From positions 1 to 64,000 of the forward strand of contig JADNRX010000294.1 of NCBI GenBank assembly GCA_015501595.1: a DNA stretch of 64,000 nucleotides, given 5' to 3'. The notes under the pieces were generated by a model. The model was not told the origin of the DNA and did not search any database. It saw nothing but the letters and a program-made list of their open reading frames with translations. This DNA is from Hymenopellis radicata. Its lineage: Eukaryota > Basidiomycota > Agaricomycetes > Agaricales > Physalacriaceae. Of the stretch, positions 9,000 to 20,100 are shown in pieces (the first letter of the stretch is position 1; each line of letters opens with the position of its first letter). The position numbers and the translations under genes are program-made.

Positions 9000-11864
9000 G
9001 ATATCAATATCAACTCTGTGGGGATGAGTTTCGGCTTGGAGGACTGTTCTGGCGAGGCACGGAGAGCGGGCTGGGGCATTTCGCGCATGTTAGAATACTT
9101 TGCATTTCCTGTAGATCTAGATATACGTGTCGTAAATACTGTCTGAATGAAAGTCTAGTTGTCTCAATCTCTTCTGTGCAAATTTAATGAAACTACGTAC
9201 CAATAGCGCTACTTACTTAGGAAAACCGAAAATGTGTATATCACGATCTACACTTCAATAGAGCGCTGTACGGGTGTCTAAATGCTCTAGAGGGTATAGT
9301 ACAAGATACTGCTAAAACATGGTAAACACCCCAAGTCGGACTAAAACACAAACTAGGAGATAACCCACCTGTTGAAGGTTACGGAGAAGTCTATATCCCG
9401 AAACCTCCAACGAAGACTCTCTGAGATGACGCGATATGGCGGCCCCAAAAACATTCATGATCGATAGAATGGACCTAGAAGATGATGTCCGTCGGGTCGC
9501 CAAGTTGATTTCCAAGCAGCCAATGAAAAGTATTTCCTCCGCTTGCTGAGCAGGTGTCACAAGTCCTGTCATCGTTCCAGGCGTTCAATCGGCTCGGAAT
9601 ATGCGGCAGAACATCGGTGTTGAATGGTGCCATATGGGCATAGTATCCCCAGGTGATCGGTATCCCTTGAACTCGAACCACAACGTGTCCGATTTCAAGA
9701 CGCTTACACTAACTCAACATTGTGCCCTCCCACTCTCTCCGACCTCTAGACGACCTGAATTTACCTGGATATTCGTCTGTGGCTTACGTAATTCGAATAC
9801 CGATGGTCCTTGAGACTGAGAACGCGTTCTGAAGACGACTTTTCGCGTCAGAGGCTCTGGGAGGCGTCTGGACCCTGCACATCGATAGCACGAGGATCTC
9901 CTGGACCCTATGACGCGTCAACAATCTTATCTGGCCTATCTCGGATGCGGGGAAATGACGACAGCGGTCGTCATCCTCCTCCATCCCTCTCAGACATTTC
10001 ATGAAAACGCGTTTCCCGCTCGATTTTGGTATATCTGACGGCTGCCTTAGGAGTATCTACCCTGAATAGAGTATCTGTGACTTGAATCTCGCCACTGAAC
10101 GAACCAAGTCCCGCGTTAACGTCCCATTTGCGCAATGTCAGCAATATCCAGACAAGGTTCGTACCTTTTCCGTCATTCAAGGGGCTCCATTTGCACTGAC
10201 TGATTTCACATGTTAATAGAACGTAACCGGGCGCCTTTCTCTGTGCTGGAAATGGTGTAATTGGCAACGCGAAGCGTTGCACTCGTGCGGATGGAAAAGA
10301 CATTCAGTAAGTTTTCTTTACCTCCGGGTCTGGATGCGCCCCATGACTCCCATCAGATTCTCAGGGATAGACCCTGCACCTAATTCCAGCGCTTTGTCCT
10401 ACGGAAGATTGTGTCGAGGACGGGAAAGTCTCTATGGTGCGTTCTAGAGGAGGAGGTAAGTTCTATTTGGTTTGAGTTCACTACTTGTGTTGAGGTCTGA
10501 TACATCTCAAGTTTACAGTGTACTGATTCTTGCAATGATATTCGTTTCGCTGTCTTGTGTGCAGGGCGACGAATCGAGAAGAAGCGAGATAATGTGGCGG
10601 CGCAATATGCGCCCGAATATTGGAAAGATTTCGTTAGGTCCGACGGTCGCGCATCACTACGGTTGGTTACCCGGATGTATTTACGTCTCTGATGGATCTT
10701 AGAGGGCTGGGAATGGGAATAAAAGGCGAGGGGATTCTGCTAGAACCCATCATTCCCTCTCTCCCATTCTTCCCTCCTCTGCTATTCCTACTCGGCTCTC
10801 CATGACCATACTTTACCTTAGACTTATACCTCCTTGCTCCCTCAAGTCCTCTCTGTTTTGTCGCCGCCGTTCTCGCCAACGCGTTCCCGACGCGTTTAAA
10901 ACGTGACGGGGTTGCTCATGTGACAGGTATGTCTCCTCCTTCCCACCATCATCGTTGATTCTCTCGCTTACTGCCACCCTCCCTCAGTGCCTTTTTCCTT
11001 GGCTGGTACGTCTCATTTGTTGGCATTGTCGACGACTAGCTCGCTGACAACTTTTTTCAGATTTCTTGTGTGCGCTGTCTAGCGCGGCGTGGACGACATT
11101 GTCGCGCCTATTTTCCTCGATTATTGCTGCCTGATACTGCTTACTTGGTGCGTGATCTTTCCAGCGTGCGATGACCCTACTCGCTAACCATCCTTTTGTC
11201 GTCAGACGTCGAGCGGGCCGTCGGGAACTCGCTTTGAGCTTGAACAGTACGTTCTCTTGTCCCGCCTTCTTCTTCACTATTCACGACCTTTGCCATAGAT
11301 ATGCGCCGCTGCTACCATGGGCTCGAGCCCCGGCCGAGGACGCTGCCCGCTAGTCTCATTTCCCCACCACTCATCCTGGGACTAGCAGCAACGAGCGTGG
11401 TCAAATGGTAAGTAGACCCCATTGCTTCGCTGTTCAGGCTTCTACTAATACCTACGACAGAGTCGGGACTACGGATGCCTTGGCTTCACCCGCGACGTTC
11501 GGGACGTTGTCTACGTGACGCGTCCCTTTCCCATTTGGCTTCGCGCCGGTGGGAGCGACGCTTCTCTGGAGACAGCGGATGACTCGCCCCACCCTTATCA
11601 TCGGTCTTCCTGGCGTCTTCAACGACACTGCCGCCATCCCAGAAAGAATACGTTTTGGAACACGTCTCATCTCAGAGCACTGCGTCGACGCCGGCGGGTA
11701 TTTAGTACAGTGGGTGTGAGTTGGGCTCGTGTTCGGGCCTGCGGGTTTCGGTCGTAAACCGTCGTCAGCGAGTTTTATCCTGTTGGCGGGCGGTCGTGCA
11801 CGGTGAGTTCTATCACCTTCAGGCTAATGCGGAACTCATCTTCCTCAGGATTTCAATTTCAATG
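9000..11864. other. Intergenic or decayed sequence between the duplicated segments
   Basis: Only short open frames with no recognised domains. Splice-like pairs occur on the plus strand between about 10900 and 11480 (for example GTATGT near 10927 and GTACGT near 11007, each with an AG acceptor after about 50-60 bp), similar in style to the duplicated intron-rich block that follows. A perfect 7-bp hairpin GCAACGC-GAA-GCGTTGC lies at about 10264-10280. No tRNA or transposon ends were seen. Confidence 0.45.
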
Positions 11865-14800
11865 GAGACTGTGTCGGACGACTACAGACACGGTAAGCCG
11901 ACTTTGCTGTGCTGGTGCTCTTAACTAACCCGATGATATTTGAAGTCGGGCCCTCTGGCCGGCGTGTCTTCCATCGTTACGGTCTCTGGTAAGTTTTCCG
12001 AAGTCGTCGTGAATGCCCTCGTACTAATAACATTTCAAGACACTTTGGGATCCGTTGATGAGTCGACGCCGACAATACGCGCCTCGTCTCCAACATAGTT
12101 TCTGTCTGGACTCGCGGATCGCCCGACGTTGGTCCGCGACGTCGGGATTCTCAACCCCGACGACTTGAAAAATGCTAGGACCTGGTTGTCGTGCGAGATC
12201 TTGGTGCGTTGACCTTGCTCTTTGTTCTGTTCGGACTCTTGGTAATCGACTCTGACAGGCTTGCTACTATAATGGGTGCCCTCGTTAATGGGACGTTCCC
12301 TTTGCGACGCGTCCCTTTTCTTATTTGACAACATGGGACGCTCGTATTCACTACAATCGGCATCGTCTTCAGTCAAGACCGCCGAAGGATACGCCGGGTG
12401 TTTCTGACCATGGTTGGCCGTAAACCCTCGTCTTTTGACTCACACGGTAAGCCGATTTTGTTCTCTTCATGCAACGACTAATCCATGTCTTTTACAAGAC
12501 GGATAGGCTTCTTGTTTGGCGGCGCGACGGTCTCATCCCTATGGCCGGTATCACTTTGAATTGGTTTTCGGTAAGTTTCTTGAGTTAGTTGGTGCGAATT
12601 TCCTGGTATTAACGATACTTATTCCCTTGAAGGATCGTCGAAGTGCACTACGCTCCGTTGCTTGGAACGGACATGTCTGTATCAAGTGTCATCGGGCAAT
12701 GGTAAGGTTTCTAAGTTTTGTACTAGTTCTTTGTCTGATGTCGTCCTTAGATGAGTGTGTGAGCTGGCTGGATGACTGAGGGTGTAGGGTATCCCGTTCT
12801 CGCGTGCGGCGGATCCGCCAGATGTGGCTCGATTCATGGGCGGGAGGTCGGGATAATCTCAATTGGACCGCGACGTCGGGATGTGTTGATGAGCTTGTTG
12901 AAGGACGAAGCTCTCGGCGCGGTGAGCATTCCTATTCGGATGAATTTCGTATTGAATTAATGGATATATCTTGCGCAGTCGCACCGATAACTCTACCGTG
13001 TTCGAGCTCTGTCGCGACTTTGATCTAACCTTGCTGTACTTAATGCCCTTGCATGCCGACAGTTATTCTACAATGTATGGTACAGTGTCCTTCAGGCAGT
13101 CCGTCAGTCTACAATGTACGTTATAGCGTTGTGTATGCCCGACCTGCGTATGGCGTCTCCCAGGCACGTTTCCGTTCCTATTCTCCTGCAAATGAGTAAG
13201 CTCAAGTGAAAGTATGTACGAGAACTAACCGTAGATCACGGCGGTATCAATATGCCTGTAGCCGGCCTGCAGTTGAGGAAAGAGTCAGATCAGCTTCGCC
13301 ATCGCGAGAGCAAAGAACAAGTCACCTTCAGACCAGCCAGCATCCGGTCGCGAGCAGCGAAGGGCTCGCAACGGTCACCAAATTTAATGCTGTGCACACG
13401 CCACGACGGCGCGGCATGGACTTCGTAAAACCGCGCGAGGTAGACGCGTAAGTACACCACAAACCGCGTAAACGGACATGAACGAGAAATAACAATGCGT
13501 AAGACAGTGAATGATAACAATACACGTGCATGGGTAGAGTAACTCTACAAGTACTTTAATGGTATGCCGACTATACAATGTCCCATGAGTTGAAACGACG
13601 ATTAGACGTGGATAACAAAAACGATAAAAGAAAACATATCACATGATGGCACACGACTCGGACGGGCATACGTTGTCAAACCATGACCACGACGAGTACT
13701 CCTCCTGCTCGTACATCGACTTGATCACGCCTGCCTTCCGCCGGATCTCAATCGTGTACTGCCGCGGCTCCTCGCCCTCCTTTGGCACATCGTACCACCA
13801 CCGCAACGTTTGACCCTCTATACTCCATGCCCCCACACTCGTAGTCACATCCACATCGACCAAATTCTTCTCTGCGAGCGCGGACCTGATGTCCGCCGCC
13901 ATCGTCACCGTCTGGGAGCTCGAACTCGACCGAGAAGAAGACTCCACCAAGCCCGCGAAGTTTGTCGGGGTTGGCGCACGAGAGGGGGACCCCTCCGTGG
14001 AGGTGGAGGTCGTTTCGTTAGTCTCCGACAGTAACCGAGGATGCGCGTAGTGCACGAGCGGAACAAAGATCTCCGTACCAGGGTTCTCCTCGTCGACGCC
14101 TCCTGGCTTTAACGCATCCTCCGGCGCGACTTGCACGACAAGCTTGAAATACGCCTTTTTTATGTCGAAGCTGATGTCCACCGAATGTCCAACGAGTTTA
14201 GCAGGGTACGGCCTGTTGAAAGCTCGCGGTGCACGCGCACCCTCCGTAAGGAAATGGAACGGATTATCCCGCCAGCGCATCATATCCAACTCCATCCTCT
14301 GTGCCATCCTCAGCTCATCGAAGCTCACCGCATCGCCCATCCCTAACGTCGCGAGCGAGAATGTCGACGCTGCATACGCCGCCCGGATATTGAAGCTTTC
14401 CTTCCTCTTGAGCAACCCAGCCTGTGACTCGCCAGCAAGACGATAGTCACCATAGTCCTCCCCATCGATATCCTTCCCAGGACCCAGACCCTTCCGTACA
14501 CCAAGATCGTCCGAGCTCCACAAACTAAGGTCCTCCATATTCCAACCGTCACCCCAATCATGACAATGGTCGGGGCAGTACGTCCAAATGGTGTAGTTGA
14601 TAGCGTTGGGCCCATCCGCAGCGTTTAAACTCGCATCGAGCGCCTTCTCCTGCCTACTGTAGTCGCCCTTGTACTTGCCCTTATCCGTCCAACCGTAACT
14701 GCGCTTGTCGTCCATATCGAATGGTGTGCCTATCTCCCCGATGATGGTCGGATACTGGCCAAGAATAAGCGCGTCACCCTTGAGTACGCCAAGCTGCTCT

Positions 14801-16500
14801 TGGATTGATTTCCGAATCGCACTCTCGCCAATCTTCACCGCTTGCAAAGGCGACGAGTACTTTCCGCGCAGCAGTCCAAGTGCGTCGGCGTTAAACCAAT
14901 TCCAGTGGCGCGTGACAAGAGTGAGACCATCGTAGTAGTGCCCCGAGAACGCCGCACGTCCTTTGAGCTGATCTTCGCCTATAACTGGAGGCATCGCAAA
15001 GACGGGAGGTTGGATAAACATGATGGCCTCTGGATGAGACTCGCGGATACGAGCAGCGAACACCTCCCAATGAGGCTTCCAATACTCCCCGATGAATTCC
15101 ACTTCTAGGGGCGGTTCGTCCGCGCGCCCTCCCCTCGTCGATGGCAAATATCGGAAATACTCTGGTAAGAGCATATACCCGGTCTCGATATCCCAGACGC
15201 CATGTTGCGCCCATATACACGTGCCAAGCTCCCAGCCCGGGTCGCGGGTCCACCCCCACTTTGGATGGACGCGATCCGGTTCTGTGTCGGGATCCGACCA
15301 GATTTTGTATCCCTTCGGATCGATAGTGACGCTGCCATTGCGTGAAGGACCAAAAGCACCAAAGGTAAAATTGTCGACGGTTTGGACCTGTCCCATGCCG
15401 AGACGCAGGGATTGAGCTGGGGAAGGGTGGGTGCCTTTACGGAGGGTAGAGCCTTGGGTTGTCGGAGAAACATTGAGGTCCTCCCAGCCGCACAAGCCCT
15501 CGAAAGGCTCATTCATGCTGTCCCAGCCAATAACACAGTCATCGAGAAGATCCCCTGCATCCCGGATGCGATCTGCCATGAGCCCCATGGCTTCAATATA
15601 ATGATCCTGCAGATAGTCTTGGATATTTTTGCCATCAATGATACATTTGGGGGCGAAATCTCCGCCGGCGAAGAATAATGTGAAGATGGTCTGGGAGAGG
15701 AGACGGCCGTAGTTTGTCGACCAGATCATGGCGGGGAGGGCGCCAGGGTCGGGGTCGTGCGCGGCGGGATATTCAGCGTGGATGATCGCTGCTTGGGTTG
15801 CGGTGAAATTCCGCGGCTCGATACCGCAGGCTGCCAATGTCCAGAATGGCGCGCCAGAGCCTCCAGAGAAGCGGGACCACTGAATAAATAGAATGAATAT
15901 TCAATAAATCCAGAGGGGACGCGGAGGGCTCACGATATCCTGGTGAGGGTCCATGTAGACTTTGAAACCAAAGTCCTTACAGCGTCGTAGAACTCGTATC
16001 GTGTAGTCCATGAATTCGTCGTCAAAGATTCCCCTACACAACCGTCAGTCGCGTGGCGCGGGCGTGCCAACGAGCTCACTTACGGGCCTTCGTGCTCGAG
16101 CGCCTCCCAGGTAATGGGAAACCGTAACATGTTGAATCCCCAGCCGCGGAGGCGGGCTAGGTGGACGTCGGCAGTGCCATCGTCCAGATTGAGCGGGCGG
16201 TATATAAAGCTCTTTCCGCCGCGCTCGGCGTCATCCCAGAGTCCGTCTAGCACATACGACGGCTTATCTAGAGGAGCCTTGGACGAGCCAGATAAGTTGA
16301 CGCCGCGCAGCAGCAATGTCCGTCCAGCATTGTCGACAAAGTTGCAGTCCGTCGTATGAATGTATGATGAGGTGGTCGCTTGGCCAGTGGCTGGTGATAT
16401 CGAGGGAACACGGGGCATTTTGAGTAAAGAATAGGCGCTCGTCGTCGTCGCGGACGATGAGCAGCGAGTCTGTCGACGTCGGATGGAAGTTGGTAAGAGG
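11865..16500. repeat. Segmental duplication, copy 2
   Basis: Direct-orientation second copy of 1-4712. Position 11865 corresponds to position 1. The homology may extend further left, which cannot be tested because copy 1 is cut by the window. It ends near 16500, where the sequences upstream of the two GH5 genes become unrelated. Two patches, about 12390-12445 and about 13130-13400, do not match copy 1 while flanking sequence is nearly identical. Confidence 0.95.
13639..16418 (-). CDS. GH5 (EGCrP2/steryl-beta-glucosidase-like) glucosidase, copy 2
   Basis: Exons 16418-16084, 16033-15934 and 15879-13639 give 891 aa, exactly the length of copy 1 with the same intron positions (50 and 54 bp). Catalytic motifs DSMNEP and GEIGTPFD are intact. 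Differences from copy 1 include R/H, L/F, D/E, E/Q and E/D changes in the C-terminal quarter and a last-residue motif CAIM in place of CSIM. Both motifs are valid CaaX boxes. The frame is uninterrupted, so both copies appear functional. Its upstream region is unrelated to that of copy 1 beyond about 80 bp, and an intact copia element with the same transcriptional direction lies about 420 bp upstream. Expression of the two copies may therefore differ (inference). Confidence 0.93.
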
Positions 16501-16836
16501 AGACAATGACGCTCCGACAACAATTGTCGTACCATTGAGCGATTTCAAAAGGGGATAATTCTCCTGATCACGTCAGCACCTATTGCGTTTGCCGCCAGTT
16601 GCCGCCTTACCGCGAACGTACCTGACTTCCTGGTCAATTATTATCAAGTTGATTGACGGTGCATACATACAAAGCAGCAGGAGAAGAAGGATATCTATCG
16701 TGTAGGAATCGTACAGTGGCCGATAGCCCCTCGATATACACGGCTCTCCCTGTCCTTGTCCATTTCGGAAGGCTGTGCTCCCCACATCATGACGACTGTA
16801 AATAACGCGGATGCAATGCTTGAGACGAGTGTATAC

Positions 16837-17102
16837 TGTAGAAATAGCACACAATGTAAGTGGACTAGCTCAGACCGTGAAGGTAACGGACTATATTAAT
16901 ACCTGTAGAAATAGCACACAATGTAAGTGGACTAGCTACAAGGAATAAGTAACGATATACAGCATAAGTAAGAGTAGACTCACCTCAGACCGTGAAGGTA
17001 ACGGACTGAGGTGAGGTAGCAACGGGAGTCGATATATAAAGAAACGATCGGAAACGAACCAACGAACATAGCCACTACGTGGCGTATGGATCTACTTCAA
17101 CA
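16837..17102 (-). repeat. 3' LTR of the copia element
   Basis: 266 bp, same length and sequence as 21664-21929 by eye. It contains a 67-bp internal tandem duplication whose unit starts at the LTR edge (34-bp match at 16837-16870 and 16904-16937), a repeated 22-bp block (16871-16892 and 16986-17007), and a 10-bp inverted repeat CTCACCTCAG/CTGAGGTGAG (16979-16988 and 17006-17015). The gag-pol stop codon lies in its first bases. Confidence 0.96.
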
Positions 17103-20100
17103 CTCCCCCGGATCCATACGACGTCTCTTCTTCAATCCCAAAGCGGTGACAATCCGATCGTGTGACGTACGTGGGAGCGCCTTGGTGAAAAAGTCGGCAA
17201 GGTTGTCCGCGCTAGATATCGCTAAGACTTCGACGTGCTTCTTCCCGACCAAATACCGAATAAAATGGTACTTGACATCGATGTGCTTTACCAAAGCAAG
17301 CTTCTTCGTGTTCTCCGTCAGGCTGATTGATCCGAGGTTATCGTCGCGCAACGTAATAGGCTTCGTGATGGGAATCCGAATCTCTTTCATGAAACCCTTC
17401 ATCCACATCGCTTGCTTGCCTCCCTTTGCCAGCGAGATGTACTCCGACTCCGTGGTAGACTGCGCCACGACGGACTGCAACTTTGCCGACCACGAAACGG
17501 GTCCCCCAGCCATCATGAAGACGTAACCCGAGGTAGAACGTCGGCCATCGACGTCTCCCGCATAATCAGCGTCGACATAACCGTACGGCTCCAGGCCCAT
17601 GCCGCGTTCCACTGTCTCTCCCTCTCTGGGCGCCTCGTATGTGATGCTGTAGTCGACCGTGCCGCGAATGTATTGCGCCACACCGACTAATGCCTTCCAG
17701 TGAGTCGGGCCCGGATGATTTTGGAACCGAGTGAGGACGCTAACCGCGAACGATAGATCAGGTCTCGTCGCGGCTTGCCCCCACATCACGCAGCCTAATA
17801 GCTTTCGATAAGGCTTGTCGCTCATATATGTGGCGTCGTCCGGCTCTAATGGATCTGGATACTGCTGGAGAGTCAGGCCTGGAGGAAAGGGAGTCGACTT
17901 TGGAGGTAAATCCCATAAGCCGAAAAATCGGAGGACACGCTCGAAATATGGCCGCTGGGAAATCGAGGTATCGCCTATCTTCTCGTCGATGTCCACCGTC
18001 ACACCTAAAAATAATTCATAGTCTTCAGCATCACTGATTTCCCATCTCTGCGCAATCTCCTGCTTCGCTTTCTTCACACCTTCATGAGTCGACGACGCTC
18101 CAAAAACATCATCGGTATACGTCGACGTGAGCGTATATTCGTCACCAACTTCACGCACCCGTACACAAGGATCCGCCTCCGACTGCTGATATCCCAGCTC
18201 TTCGAACGACTGTCCCAACGTGTTGTACCAAATGTGGCCCGCTTGCATCGCTCCATATAGCGGTTTGTTGAGGCGACATACCAAATGTTCCTTCCCCGGC
18301 TCGACAAACCCTTCCGGCTGCGGCATATAAATGACTTTGTCGATTTTGCCGTTCAGGTAAGCGCTTGTGAAGTCCAGCTGGAATGGGATTAACTTCCGCC
18401 GTGCAGCAACGGCCAAACATATGCGCCACGACTCGAATCGGACAACACCACTCCAAGTCTTGTCGTACTCCAGCCCCGCGATCTGATGGAATCCTCGCAG
18501 CACGTACCGACCTTTACGCTTGCGAATAACGCCGTCGCCAGTATATTTGTTAGCGAATACCCATTTCCCGTCAACGACATGCGCGCCTGGCGGTGCTTTG
18601 ACCAGAGTCCACACGTCGCGACTTCGCAAATTCTCAATTTCGACACGCATAGGCTCCAACCATAAGTCGGGCCTCTTCATGGCATCTTGATACCCGTTGG
18701 GAAGACGAGCATCACCTGTCTGGGACATGAATGCCCAAGGTTCCTCCAGAAATGTTGCTAAGCTGGCGGGACCATCGCCAGCCCACTCTTCACCACGTTC
18801 GGCCGCCAACATTTCGCGCTGCTCGTATTCAGCATTGCGACGTGCGTTTTCCGAAGGTGCAGCATTACGCGCTGACCGCCGTGGCTGTGCTACTGGTACC
18901 ACAGGCGGTGGAAGTGGAGGAGAATTGGGACGCGTGGAAGGAGGTGAAGGAGAATTAGAACGCGAAGAATCAGCAGAGTCATGCTCAGAGGGGTTATCGG
19001 CGGGTGGAGGTTGATGTGGCGCATCGGGAGCAGGAGGAGGAGGGGGGGGAGGAGCGTCATCGCCGCCATCAACGACATCGTCTTCAATGACGTCGTGAAT
19101 GGGGTCAGGATGTGGTGGGTCAACGGGGTCTAAGGTACGGTGTGCTAGACCTTCCTCAAAAATGACATCCCGCGACTCCTTAACTGTTTTCAGATCTGGA
19201 ATCCAGATCCGATACCCACGACGACCCATATAGCCAATCAGGACACCTTCTACAGATCGGTGACCCAACTTTCCATCCCCGCCATGGAGTATCTTCGCGA
19301 AAGCTTTGCAGCCAAATGGTCGTAAGTGCGATACATCCTGGCGTTGACGAGTCCAAACTTCTGCAGGTATTTTCGCAGGATTACGAGCAGAGGGAACCAT
19401 GTTGCGGACGTAGACGTGCGTATTCGACGCTTCGCCCCAGAACGAGTGTGGTAAACCAGCTTCTTCCAGCATGGTGCGTGTACCTTCGATAACAGTACGA
19501 TTTGCGCGCTCTGCAACGCCGTTCGCAGACGAGGAATATGGTGGAACCTTTTCGATGATAATCCCGAATCGCGCGCAGTACTCGGTCATCAAGTCGTTGT
19601 CAAACTCGCCGCCACCATCAACACGCACACGCTTCAACTTCTTCCCTGTCTGTCGCTCTGCCATGACATGATAGGATTTAAACGCATCCAGCAACTCCGT
19701 CTTTGTCTTTGTCCGGAGGTGATATGGTACCCGGTACGTGGAATGACCGTCTGTGGCGCACATCAAATATAAATGACCTCCCCTGCTTTGGGTACGCGCT
19801 TTTCCCCAGAGATCCAAATGAACGCGCTCCAGAACTTCTGTTTCTGGCGTAACGGTTTCGTCAAACGGGCGTCGAGCATGTTTGCCATAAATGCAATCCA
19901 CACACTTCCCAGACATCTTCCGTTGAGTGATCTTCAGGCCATCAACGAGACCCTTCGACGCCATCTCCTCAATACGCCGAACATCAACATGCCCTAGACG
20001 GCGATGCCAAGTCTCAAGGTCCGTAGGTCGTTCGTGAGAGCGTGCATACGCGACGAAAGCTGGGTCGTCCAGAACATCAACGCTGTACATCTTGCGCAGT

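Noticed and set aside
13810..14034. Open frame on the plus strand across the GH5 copy 2 3' region, and similar plus-strand frames at 2369-3916
   Set aside because: These lie antisense to the strongly supported GH5 exons and have no domain of their own.
18900..19080. Repetitive GAGG/GGTGG-rich tract resembling a minisatellite
   Set aside because: It is the coding sequence of the Pro/Ser-rich linker in the copia polyprotein.
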